Shown here one piece after another: positions 7,879-16,081 of a stretch of 64,000 nucleotides of DNA (position 1 is its first letter; every line of letters starts with the position of its first letter). Below the pieces are notes generated by a model. That model saw nothing but the letters and a program-made list of their open reading frames with translations, made no database searches and was not told the origin of the DNA. The DNA comes from Paenibacillus sp. MMS20-IR301 (GTDB lineage: Bacteria; Bacillota; Bacilli; Paenibacillales; Paenibacillaceae). The stretch is from positions 310,001-374,000 of the forward strand of contig NZ_CP135275.1 in assembly GCF_032302195.1 (NCBI RefSeq). Direction: 5' to 3'. The position numbers were made by a program, and so were the translations under genes.

Positions 7879-9672
7879 ATGAAGAAAAGGGGGATGGTAT
7901 TGTCTTCCGCAAAAATGATCTTTAATGTCGATGAAGCAGAGCGTCTGCGGACGAAAATCGGACGGGTCAGCCAGGACACGAATCAGCTCTACCTGCAGTT
8001 CAAAGGAAAAGCTTCGGACTGGAACGGCATCCCGCTGGGGCAGGAGCTGTTACATGCTCAAGTGCTCATCAATGAGCTAACCAGCGAAGCCGAGAAGCTG
8101 GAGGATCTCATCCGGAGTGCTGTTCAAGGGTTCCAGGGAGTTCAAGCGGAGAATAAGCGGCAGGGGGATCAGCTCAGCCAGCAACTGGGTACACTGGCAG
8201 GACTATTCGGAAGCCTAGGGGGCAGCGGATCATTTGCTCCACATTCCATCCCCGCCTTAGCACAGAAGGCCGTAACCGGCCTGATTCGTACCGTATCGAT
8301 CCTAAGTGGCCGGGATGAAATGGGTAGCGATCCGGTAGTGCAGAAGCTACGGGGAATGATACAGCAGTCAGGCCTGGCAAGCATCAATGGACTGGCTGCG
8401 CAGCTGAAGCTGAAAGAAATCTATGAAGCACGTGAGCTAATCGGAAAGTCACAAACAGCCTACGGGGTATACAAGGCCTTTGGCAATCAGGCACAAATGG
8501 AGGCGGCCCATCAGCAGGCGGAGGAAGCGCGCAAGAAGCTGAAGTCTATGGGAATCAGCGAAATCCAGTATCAGCCAGGGAAAGATCTCAGGGGATACTA
8601 CAAGCAGCCGGCAATCAAAGCCTGTGACTACGATCCGTCGATCAAGGAGGACAGCGTGCCTGTCTTACATAACGAAGAATACCTGCTGCTGCTGCGGATG
8701 GGGATGGAGGAGAACACCGCTGGGGCATATGCGAGAAGCCAACTGGAGGCCAAGCGGCTGGAAATAGAAGCTGCGGAAGGTCAGCGGGCGCTGGATAACA
8801 GGACAGGGGCCAAGAAATACAACTTTGAGGAGTACAGCAAAACGCTTGTAGGAAGCACATGGGTACTCCAAAAAAATGGCATAACCAATCAGGACGCAGC
8901 GCAAGCCTCTATTGCGTATCAGGAAGCCATTAAGAGCGGAGAGATCAGACCCGATCAGGGCAATGTACCAGTCGATATTATGCAGGAGCAAATGCTGGCA
9001 GCGAAGGACGGGATCAACTACTGGACCGGTGAAAAAATAACAAAACTGCAGGCCTATAGTATAATATTCAGCAGTCTAGTTGTCAGTTTTCAGGGGATAC
9101 AAGGACTTCGCGGGAATATAAAGAGAACCCTGCCGCTTCATCCCGGTGCGACTGAAATAACTGCGTCCAGGGTGAAAAAGATTAAGGTTCCTGTATTTGA
9201 GGGGACGGGAAATCCTGACCACCCGATTAGAACATACCGAGATGCTGATTTAAGTAAACTAGAAGCTAAATATACTGCTGACCCTAGACTGACCGTGGAA
9301 ATGCCATACGTAGGTAAAGAAAAGAATAGTACAAATTCAGAAGGATGGTTACGAGATAAAGATTATTACTGGAAAGAGGTAATGGAAAAATATCCTGAAA
9401 GTATCAGTAAAGCCAACAAGCAAAAAATTGAATTAGGTTTTTCACCAATTAATGATAAGCAGTTCAGAGAACACTTCCCACAGTTTAATATTAAAGAACT
9501 GAATAATGACACTCTTATTCACCATCATATTGGCGGCGGTGGTCAAGCTGTTGCAGTACCATCAAAACTACATCCTGGGTCGGGTGGCATACACAATGCT
9601 GAAAAAGAAGCAGGAATTTGGGGTAGTGATAGCCAATATGCTGAATTACTAGAAAAATTCTTAAACAAGTAG
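7879..9672 (+). CDS. LXG/WXG-like polymorphic toxin with C-terminal HNH/EndoVII (LHH-type) nuclease
   Basis: 597 residues. The N-terminal ~120 residues are helical with a WNGIPLG turn, as in LXG/WXG100-type secreted toxins exported by the type VII system. The middle is helical and glutamine-rich. The last ~50 residues carry LIHHHIGGGG, VPSKLH and GGIHN, the pattern of HNH/Endonuclease VII nucleases with a conserved LHH; the His triplet is at 548-550. Starts at 7894 or a TTG at 7900 (six bases after GGGGG) are also possible. Base use becomes clearly more AT-rich from about 9160, at the toxin module, and stays so through the next gene, the usual sign of a swapped toxin tip. The following gene is the likely immunity partner. 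Confidence 0.72.
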   Translation: MKKRGMVLSSAKMIFNVDEAERLRTKIGRVSQDTNQLYLQFKGKASDWNGIPLGQELLHAQVLINELTSEAEKLEDLIRSAVQGFQGVQAENKRQGDQLSQQLGTLAGLFGSLGGSGSFAPHSIPALAQKAVTGLIRTVSILSGRDEMGSDPVVQKLRGMIQQSGLASINGLAAQLKLKEIYEARELIGKSQTAYGVYKAFGNQAQMEAAHQQAEEARKKLKSMGISEIQYQPGKDLRGYYKQPAIKACDYDPSIKEDSVPVLHNEEYLLLLRMGMEENTAGAYARSQLEAKRLEIEAAEGQRALDNRTGAKKYNFEEYSKTLVGSTWVLQKNGITNQDAAQASIAYQEAIKSGEIRPDQGNVPVDIMQEQMLAAKDGINYWTGEKITKLQAYSIIFSSLVVSFQGIQGLRGNIKRTLPLHPGATEITASRVKKIKVPVFEGTGNPDHPIRTYRDADLSKLEAKYTADPRLTVEMPYVGKEKNSTNSEGWLRDKDYYWKEVMEKYPESISKANKQKIELGFSPINDKQFREHFPQFNIKELNNDTLIHHHIGGGGQAVAVPSKLHPGSGGIHNAEKEAGIWGSDSQYAELLEKFLNK

Positions 9673-9684
9673 AGGGTGATATGT

Positions 9685-10218
9685 TTGTCTATAAAGGAAG
9701 CTATGAATCAATATTTTTCATTAAGGAAAGAAATTGCTGAGGAAGGATTGGACTTTTTATTTAAGACACCATTCGATGAAGATGTTGAATCTCTTATTTA
9801 CATTGGTGAAGTCGACGAGGATGAGTACATCTCATGGCAACCTGTCGAAAAAGACTTTTATGATTTCAATTCACTAGAAGAGGACTTAGATGTCAGGATT
9901 CATCCTTCTGTTATAGAATACTTCAATTCATATTATTTTGCCGATTTAGATGGATTTATTAAAGACCATTACATAAAACTAGAATCGGTACTGCAAAAGG
10001 CAGATATTGAATCTTATAGTAACACGCTTAAAGGATACAAGAATAACCACGACAACAAACTTGAAAATATTCCATTAGGGATAGAAGGCAACGGGCTTAA
10101 CGTAGTGGTTGATAACGAGGATGGTTCTGTGAAACTCGAGGACTTCGAAAGAAATTCATTCGAAGTGATTTCCGAGAGTATTGAGCTATTAATTATTAGT
10201 TTACGGCTAAAAAGATAA
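9685..10218 (+). CDS. Probable immunity protein, SUKH superfamily (Syd-like)
   Basis: 177 residues from TTG 9685, chosen because GAGGGTGA lies at the right distance; a GTG at 9676 in the same frame is the alternative. It begins 12 bases after the toxin stop. The acidic protein contains IHPSVIEYFNSYYFADLDG, a later VVVDNEDGSVKLEDF strand pair, and a C-terminal helix, the pattern of the SUKH superfamily and of Syd in particular (HP..EYF..Y and DNESGEV). SUKH proteins are common immunity partners of HNH-type polymorphic toxins. Family membership is by pattern only. The AT-rich composition matches the toxin tip, so the two probably travelled together. Confidence 0.65.
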   Translation: MSIKEAMNQYFSLRKEIAEEGLDFLFKTPFDEDVESLIYIGEVDEDEYISWQPVEKDFYDFNSLEEDLDVRIHPSVIEYFNSYYFADLDGFIKDHYIKLESVLQKADIESYSNTLKGYKNNHDNKLENIPLGIEGNGLNVVVDNEDGSVKLEDFERNSFEVISESIELLIISLRLKR

Positions 10219-10532
10219 TATCATTGAATAGAACTCTTTGTGATGACGTAGAATTTCCATTCCTCTTATATTATCATTTGGGGGGTTACCCAGTACCGAA
10301 TGAACCCATCTCTCAACCAATAACACACTTAACCCATGTAATACCCGTAAATAAATTTTTTTATTGTTTTTACGAACTTCAACACTACAATTTTACAACC
10401 TAAATAACGCTATTTCGTCACATTGAACAGGTCGATTATGGTCAGATGCCATCATGATTAGCCTGTTTTTTGTTATCTTCGCTATCTTGCGTTTTGGCCG
10501 ATGAAGTATTTGAAGACTTTCGGAAGTTTTGA
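10219..10532. other. AT-rich non-coding interval
   Basis: About 310 bases after the immunity gene show no open frame with recognisable content on either strand. The composition matches the immunity gene up to about 10400 and then returns to the host average, marking the right edge of the transferred toxin segment. Confidence 0.4.
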
Positions 10533-10715
10533 TTATTTCGAACGGGATTCCAGCGGGGACACCCCAAGGGGGGCACGGAAGACCCGGTGAAAATACGAGT
10601 AGCTGGAAAATCCGCATAATTCAGCTGTATGCTCCAGAGTCATTTCGCTATATTTGATCTGCTCGACAGCAGCATTAAGCCGGATTTCAATAGCATATTG
10701 GTTCTTGACGGATGA
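10533..10715 (-). pseudogene. Remnant of an AraC-family regulator (C-terminal HTH)
   Basis: Reading the minus strand from 10715 to the TAA at 10535-10533 gives about 60 codons including IRLNAAVEQI, LEHTAELCGFSSYSYFHRVF and GVSPLESR, the second helix-turn-helix and final helix of AraC/XylS regulators. A stop codon (10718-10716) precedes the fragment and no N-terminal domain is present. It is a broken gene end left after a deletion or insertion near 10710. Confidence 0.7.
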
Positions 10716-10821
10716 TTATCCGGCATTCAAAGTGCTGAATTATATGTCAAGCAGTCAGCTTGTACATCTGCTGGGTATCAGTGATAAAGGCAATTCAGCG
10801 CCGGCTGAAGGATTGACGAAT

Positions 10822-10866
10822 ACCCGCATGAAGGACTCTCCGGAAGAAGAGTGTCCTCATGCGGGT
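10822..10866. terminator. Imperfect inverted repeat after carD
   Basis: ACCCGCATGA...GGAC pairs imperfectly with GTCCTCATGCGGGT, located just past the end of the minus-strand carD gene. It probably ends the tetR-yhgE-carD transcript; the T tract is short on both strands. Confidence 0.5.
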
Positions 10867-10881
10867 TTAGTTACGTACCGG

Positions 10882-11400
10882 CTATACATACCTGTAATAA
10901 TACCGTTCATCCCCGCTGACCCTGATCTCAATATCCTCCTCCACGATTTGCCTCGCAAACTCATAGGAGATGTCCTCGGCAACCATCAGTTCACTAATCA
11001 GCATCCGGCAGGCGGTCTGCAGCATATACCGGTCATGGCGGGAGAAGCGTATCGTATCTTTATCCGCACAGACTAAGTCCCGGATGAGCTCTACTTCATC
11101 GGTAAGGGCTCCGGTTGTTAGTTTGGCTTGCAGCAAGTTCCGGCGCTGAGCAGGATCAGCAGGCAAGGGCAGGCTGGGATCAAAAAAACGGGCGCGCGAC
11201 CGGTCCAGAACATCCAGCGTTGACAGTGGACGGATGCCTAGTTCAGCTGCTTTGTGATGCGGGATAAGAATCTCTAGTTTACTCAAGGGAATGAACACTT
11301 TGAAATACTTCTGCGCTTCTCCCTGAAATTCATGAACTTCCTGGGCATTCACTATTCCGGCTCCCTGCAGAGGGTAAAAGATCAGATCGCCTGAGAACAT
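10882..11400 (-). CDS. CarD/CdnL-family RNA polymerase-binding regulator
   Basis: 172 residues. The N-terminal Tudor-like RNA polymerase interaction domain of CarD/CdnL/TRCF proteins is clear from MFSGDLIFYPLQGAGIV, and the remaining two thirds are helical as in CdnL. Such proteins bind the beta subunit and stabilise promoter open complexes. Three bases separate it from the upstream membrane protein gene, so it is the last gene of a TetR-controlled operon. This is unusual for a family generally expressed on its own, and it suggests a specialised paralogue, not the housekeeping CdnL, though the window alone cannot show whether another copy exists. Confidence 0.82.
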   Translation of the reverse strand: MFSGDLIFYPLQGAGIVNAQEVHEFQGEAQKYFKVFIPLSKLEILIPHHKAAELGIRPLSTLDVLDRSRARFFDPSLPLPADPAQRRNLLQAKLTTGALTDEVELIRDLVCADKDTIRFSRHDRYMLQTACRMLISELMVAEDISYEFARQIVEEDIEIRVSGDERYYYRYV

Positions 11401-11403
11401 CTT

Positions 11404-12594
11404 TTAAACTTCCAGATCGTATGTGTCACGGGCAGCTCGAGGCTTCAATACAGAAACCAGAATCACCAGCATGCCGCCAAGTCCGATCCAGATCAGGGCT
11501 GACAATGAAGCATTCCAGCTAAGCCCTTCCCCGAAGAAGAAGATCTTCCGCAGGCCGTCGACCATAAACCGCATAGGCAGCCATGGATGTATCCAGTCCC
11601 GGTAGAAGGAGGACATCATTTCTGGAGCCAGGGCCAGCAGCGGCGCGCCGAAGAACAGCATTAAGGTGAAGAGGGCGATGCCGCCCATACCGACCAGCGA
11701 CATTACGGCTGTGATCATCAGGAAGAAGCTGAAGCAGGCAACCGATAAGAACAGTGCGGTGTCCATAAAGGCCGGAATATGAATCCCAACCATATGACCG
11801 GCGAGCCAGGATAATCCGAAGCCTGCTGCCAGCGCAACGACAGCGCCAATAATGATCTGGAGCAGCTTGACTTGAAGAGCCTCTTTACGCGAGCCGGTCT
11901 TCGTCTTGCGGGCGGCCAGGAAAAGGATTGCCGCACTAGCCAGGCTGGCCATCCATAACGGCTGGAATAGGGAGATTGGAGAGTTCCCGTTGGCGCTGCT
12001 CGTACCGGTCTCGTTAACATTAGCCACCTGCTTAATAATAGGTGTTGCCAGGCCGGCAGCCTGCTCTACGGTCAGCGTTCCACCTTGGGCCTTGAAGCCG
12101 GCAAGGATCTGAGTACGGACGTTGGCGTTGATGTTATCTACGACACCGTTCAGAATCTGCCCGGCCGCAGTGGAGGCAGCCATATTCATGCCCTGATTAA
12201 TGAGGATTTGAATTTCCGGTGAAGCGGGCGCTGCACTGCTTAGAGAAGCTTGCTTCGTACTGAAATCTGCCGGGATGACCAGAGCTGCGTAATACTCCTG
12301 GTCATTTAATCCTTGTTGTACCCGTTCAAGACTGTCCACCGGCACCCACTTCACAGCGGGTTCTTCCCCGGCCCCTGGAACAGAAGCCTTTTGGATGTTG
12401 TCTATAATTGTCTGTCCGAAATTCATCTTAGCCTGATCCGGAATTTCAATGCCTTGGTCCTCGTTCACTATGGCGATCGGCAGGTTCTTGGGCTGGACTT
12501 TAACGGAGGGAAATAAGGTCAGCGAGAAAATAAATACAATGAGCAGGGCAATAATAGGTGAGAGTACTGCCAGTTTATTTTTAAAAATATTCAT
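11404..12594 (-). CDS. YhgE/Pip-like ABC-2 family membrane protein
   Basis: 396 residues. One N-terminal membrane segment (residues ~11-30), an extracytoplasmic domain with VNEDQGI, then about five membrane segments from residue ~215 to the end, the arrangement of ABC-2/YhgE-Pip export permeases. No ATPase partner is encoded nearby. The related B. subtilis yhgE lies beside a TetR gene as well. The substrate is unknown; drug, lipid or cell-wall related export is typical for such TetR-paired proteins. It follows tetR by 13 bases and precedes carD by three. Confidence 0.78.
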   Translation of the reverse strand: MNIFKNKLAVLSPIIALLIVFIFSLTLFPSVKVQPKNLPIAIVNEDQGIEIPDQAKMNFGQTIIDNIQKASVPGAGEEPAVKWVPVDSLERVQQGLNDQEYYAALVIPADFSTKQASLSSAAPASPEIQILINQGMNMAASTAAGQILNGVVDNINANVRTQILAGFKAQGGTLTVEQAAGLATPIIKQVANVNETGTSSANGNSPISLFQPLWMASLASAAILFLAARKTKTGSRKEALQVKLLQIIIGAVVALAAGFGLSWLAGHMVGIHIPAFMDTALFLSVACFSFFLMITAVMSLVGMGGIALFTLMLFFGAPLLALAPEMMSSFYRDWIHPWLPMRFMVDGLRKIFFFGEGLSWNASLSALIWIGLGGMLVILVSVLKPRAARDTYDLEV

Positions 12595-12607
12595 GATGAA
12601 TCACTCC

Positions 12608-13237
12608 TTATGATTTGCGAAGGCCGTCCATTACAAACAAGACCGCATCTTCAATTTCCTCAGCGCTGATGGCTTCCATATTGAGCAGTACGAACCGCGA
12701 AGCAATAAATCCGCCGATAAAGGTGTACAGCAGCCGCAGAATTCTGTCAGTGGGGATATCAATCAGCTCACCTTTTTCCTTAAATAGCTCAATGGAACCT
12801 TCCACGCGCGATTTCACAATGTCAGTTACATAAGGAATCAGCTCGGCTTTCAAATCCTCCTTATACAGAATTTCCTTGATTAAGACCTGAAAAATCTCCT
12901 TGTTCTCCATAATGAAAGCGATCCGGTTCTTCAGCAGCTCCCGTAAGAATCCCTCGAAGGTGGGACCTGCAGTGCTCGTGACCATTTCAAAGGTCTCCTG
13001 TGCAATGGCCGGAAAAAACTCTTTAATATACGGTACGATCAGCGCCAATAATAAGTTAGCCTTCGTCCCATATTGCTTAAAAATGCTGGCTTCGGATACC
13101 TCGGCAGTTTTAGCGATTTCAGCAGTTGAGGTGTTGGCATAACCTTTCTCGGCAAATAACTGAATGGCGGCTTCTACAATCCGCTGCTGCTTAGCCGTTC
13201 GCTTGGCCGGTTGCGAGGCTAGAATGTCATCGAACAA
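12608..13237 (-). CDS. TetR family transcriptional repressor
   Basis: 209 residues. The N-terminal DNA-binding domain reads RIVEAAIQLFAEKGYANTST, AEIAKTAEVSEASIFKQYGT, the classical TetR helix-turn-helix. The C-terminal ligand domain is poorly conserved, as usual. It is the first gene of the tetR-yhgE-carD operon and its upstream region has two palindromic operator candidates, so autoregulation is probable. The inducer is unknown. Confidence 0.9.
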   Translation of the reverse strand: MFDDILASQPAKRTAKQQRIVEAAIQLFAEKGYANTSTAEIAKTAEVSEASIFKQYGTKANLLLALIVPYIKEFFPAIAQETFEMVTSTAGPTFEGFLRELLKNRIAFIMENKEIFQVLIKEILYKEDLKAELIPYVTDIVKSRVEGSIELFKEKGELIDIPTDRILRLLYTFIGGFIASRFVLLNMEAISAEEIEDAVLFVMDGLRKS

Positions 13238-13275
13238 CTTGTTATGGGTCAGTTGGATTCACTACTTTCTATAAA

Positions 13276-13341
13276 GGGATTAGCCGCGGCTGCGGTGATT
13301 TTTGGACTTCCGGCCGCTGCCCGGCCCCAGATTTTTTGATT
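13276..13341 (-). repeat. Dispersed intergenic repeat, copy A
   Basis: On the minus strand this 66-base stretch aligns along its length with 40318-40383, sharing an uninterrupted 19-base core (CAGCGGCCGGAAGTCCAAA) and similar flanks (AATCA-AAATCT at one end, GCGG-TAATCCC at the other). It lies between tetR and its operators. No coding potential. Confidence 0.6.
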
Positions 13342-13351
13342 CATACCGCTT

Positions 13352-13371
13352 GTGAGTAAGTAATCACTCAC
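13352..13371. promoter_or_regulatory. TetR operator candidate 1
   Basis: GTGAGTAAGTAATCACTCAC, a near-palindrome sharing GTGAGT and ACTCAC half sites with the second site 50 bases further upstream. Confidence 0.65.
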
Positions 13372-13419
13372 TCGCCTGTATTCTTTTTAACATCTGCCGG
13401 CTGGAATGTCAACAAAAAA

Positions 13420-13435
13420 GTGAGTGATTACTCAC
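13420..13435. promoter_or_regulatory. TetR operator candidate 2
   Basis: GTGAGTGATTACTCAC, palindromic except for the central two bases. Two matching sites upstream of a TetR gene fit autoregulation by a dimer at each site. Confidence 0.68.
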
Positions 13436-13591
13436 CTTGCGTCCGAATTGGCAATCCCACGCCTCGGCCATGGAGGAATCTACAGCAAGATGCTTGCCGC
13501 TCACAAAACCTTCTTCTGGAGAGCACTTCCCGGTTCCTTACTTTGTGCTAGAATATAGGCAAATTAGGATTGCAGAAGACAGGAGACAGCG

Positions 13592-13840
13592 ATGAACTAT
13601 GACTGCCTGATCGTGGACGATGAAGTGGAGCTGGCAGAGACCACATCTGAATACTTCAATCTGTTTAATGTGCAGACAGCGTTCGTGACGAATGTACAGG
13701 ACTGCCGGGACTTCATGCGAGAGCACACCGTATCGATGCTGCTGCTATGCCTTGTACTCATTTCTGTTTCCTATGTGGTATCCATGCTGGTGGCTAACCG
13801 GATCCGGCGGATCAGCATGTATGCCTTGATCTCGGAGTAA
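13592..13840 (+). pseudogene. Fusion scar: response regulator start joined to ABC permease end
   Basis: The 82-codon frame has a good ribosome binding site (AGGAGAC). Residues 1-46 are the start of a response regulator receiver domain (MNYDCLIVDDEVELAETTSE) but end before the phosphoacceptor Asp. From about residue 47 the sequence switches to one hydrophobic segment and NRIRRISMYALISE, which resembles the last helix and tail of an FtsX/MacB-type permease. This looks like an in-frame deletion that removed the middle of a regulator-kinase-ABC cassette. A functional small membrane protein is unlikely but not excluded. Confidence 0.6.
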
Positions 13841-13919
13841 GGCTCCAGGTGAGGAACAAAATCCCAGTTACATGCGTCTAACCCTATAAGACTGGCAAAC
13901 TATACTGGGGGTAATGTAT

Positions 13920-16067
13920 ATGGGAGCAGCACTAACGAACAGGTTATTGCAAAAGACTACGCTAATCGTATTATGTATAATCCTGCTAATGCTGGATGCA
14001 AGGGCAATGGCGGAGCCGTCTGCGGGGCCGAAGGCGACTGCAAGCTTCACTGCGGAAATGCAGCGGCTGCTTGATGGGGCGGAGCAAGCGCTGCTGGCGT
14101 TACAGCCGTTTCCGGATGAAGCGGCCGCAGGCTTCTTCAAGAACGGGCGCAGTCTGCCTAAGGGGTATCTGGAGGGAATCGCCGACCGGATTCTGGAGCA
14201 GCGGGGCAAGTTCGCCATGGCAGCAGAGCTGACCCGGACAGCGCTTGCTTATGGTGCTGCCGGCGGCAACATGAATAACATCGCCGGCATTGACCTGTAT
14301 CCGCTGCTGATGAATCATGCCGGAATTGATTCCGAAGGAGCTGCTGTTGCCGCTGCTGCTTATATGACTACGAATAATTCTGCGTTCAATACTTATGAGC
14401 GGACGGACCGCTATCCCGATATGATTCTCTACCAGCTGCTCAAGACGCAGCTGGCGGACGGCAGCTGGCCTGCAGCCGGGCAGAGTACCGGAGATCCGGC
14501 TTCTACAGCCCGGGTACTCACTGCACTGGGTCCGGTAGCGGGATCGGAGCTCACGGAGGAGCCTGTCCGTAAGGCTGTGCAATGGCTGAGGGACAAGCAG
14601 CAGCCAAACGGCGGTTTTGACGGCAAGACCGGGACTACGGCGCAGGTGATCACCGGTTTATCCTCACTGGGGCTGGATGCGGCCGAATTCGCGCAAGCGG
14701 GCGGCACCTCACTGCTGGATCATTTGCTGGCCGCTAAGCTTGCAGACGGCAGCTTCTCACAAGCGGCAGGCGGAGGAAGTGACCGTACAGCTACGGTGAA
14801 CGCCTATCTTGCCCTGACTTCTTATAAGCTGTTATCCAAGCAGGAAGGATTACTGTACAGCGGCCTGCATCATGCCGGTCCGGTGCTAGCTGCGATTCAG
14901 ATAGAAGGTCCCGGCGGCACGCTTGCCGGCGGGCGGATAGCAGGCGGTGATGCCGTGAAGGCAGCCGCAGCTTTTTTACAGTCGAGGGGGCTGGCATATA
15001 AGCTGAATGCAGATACGGCGAAGCCTGCGTTCACAGCGATTGAAGGGATTCAGAACGGAAGATACAGCGGACGCGGTGAATGGAAGCTTGCCGTGTACAG
15101 CGGCGGGAGCTCCTGGCTGTACCCCGAGAATATATCATCCAGGCTGACGGTAGGCGACGGTGATCAGCTGCTGGTCTATTATGCCGATGACACAGAGCTG
15201 CCGGACCGGATAGCCGTGGAATGGAAGGACCAGTATGGCCAGCAGAATACCGGAGGTTCAGCCTATGCGGGCTTACCTTTTTCGCTGCGTGTAACGAGAT
15301 CGAACAGGTCTCTGGGCGGCCTTCCGGCCTTTGGAGTCACCGTAACACTCCAGGGGAAAAGTGTTGTAGCTGATAGTGCCGGAAAGGTGTCTTTTGCCGG
15401 AATGAAGCCCGGTGTCTATCCTGTGCAGGTGACTAAATACCGCAAAGACGGTGCTCCGGCGCTGGCCAAGCGTACGTTTGCCCTGCATATCGCTTCTCCG
15501 GATCTGGCCAGATTTACTGATTCCGCTAAAGTCTCTGCCTGGGCACGGAATGATATCTCTGTGGCGCTGAGCAGCGGATATATTCAAGGCGTGAGTGCCG
15601 GCGGGAATGTGCTTGCACCGAAGCAAAAGCTGACCCGGGCCGAATTTCTGACCCTGCTGATGCGCCTCATGCATGAATTCCCTGACGGAAAGGCGGCCTC
15701 CGGCTTCAAGGATGTTCCTGCAGGCAAATGGTACAGCGGCACTGTTGCCAAGGCGGCAGAGCTGGGCATCATCAGCTCCTCTTCCGGCAGGTTCGAGCCG
15801 GACCGCGGCATTACGCGGGAAGAAGCCGCAGTGATGGTAGTCCAGGCTGCTCAGCTGTCCACCTATGGCAGTACTGAGCGTATGAAGCTCGCGGATGTGG
15901 CCGGGTTGCCGGCGGCAAGCCGCCAGGCGGTTCAAGCGGTGTATGAGCATGAGATCATGACCGGCAGCAGCGGCCGTTTCGAACCGGAGCAGGTGCTGGT
16001 GCGTGAGCAGGCCGCGGCGGTGCTGGTCCGGCTGCAGCAGCTTATTCCGGCTGCGTCTTATCAGTAG
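13920..16067 (+). CDS. SLH-anchored surface protein with toroid repeats and DUF4430-like domain (transcobalamin-like)
   Basis: 715 residues from ATG 13920, which has CTGGGGG eight bases upstream; the ATG at 13914 is too close to it. A signal peptide covers about residues 1-30. Residues ~130-310 hold alpha6/alpha6-toroid repeats of the squalene cyclase/prenyltransferase kind (LADGSWPAAGQS, QQPNGGFDG, LADGSFSQA). Then comes a DUF4430-like beta domain (GRGEWKLAVYSGGSSWLYPE ... GDGDQLLVYYADD), an Ig-like or carboxypeptidase-regulatory-like segment, and three SLH domains from ~545 that bind pyruvylated wall polymer. Toroid plus DUF4430 is the architecture of transcobalamin/intrinsic factor, so a surface cobalamin or other ligand binder is a reasonable guess. 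The gene ends 14 bases before a convergent gene with no visible terminator. Confidence 0.78.
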   Translation: MGAALTNRLLQKTTLIVLCIILLMLDARAMAEPSAGPKATASFTAEMQRLLDGAEQALLALQPFPDEAAAGFFKNGRSLPKGYLEGIADRILEQRGKFAMAAELTRTALAYGAAGGNMNNIAGIDLYPLLMNHAGIDSEGAAVAAAAYMTTNNSAFNTYERTDRYPDMILYQLLKTQLADGSWPAAGQSTGDPASTARVLTALGPVAGSELTEEPVRKAVQWLRDKQQPNGGFDGKTGTTAQVITGLSSLGLDAAEFAQAGGTSLLDHLLAAKLADGSFSQAAGGGSDRTATVNAYLALTSYKLLSKQEGLLYSGLHHAGPVLAAIQIEGPGGTLAGGRIAGGDAVKAAAAFLQSRGLAYKLNADTAKPAFTAIEGIQNGRYSGRGEWKLAVYSGGSSWLYPENISSRLTVGDGDQLLVYYADDTELPDRIAVEWKDQYGQQNTGGSAYAGLPFSLRVTRSNRSLGGLPAFGVTVTLQGKSVVADSAGKVSFAGMKPGVYPVQVTKYRKDGAPALAKRTFALHIASPDLARFTDSAKVSAWARNDISVALSSGYIQGVSAGGNVLAPKQKLTRAEFLTLLMRLMHEFPDGKAASGFKDVPAGKWYSGTVAKAAELGIISSSSGRFEPDRGITREEAAVMVVQAAQLSTYGSTERMKLADVAGLPAASRQAVQAVYEHEIMTGSSGRFEPEQVLVREQAAAVLVRLQQLIPAASYQ

Positions 16068-16081
16068 GAGCGTACTCTTCC

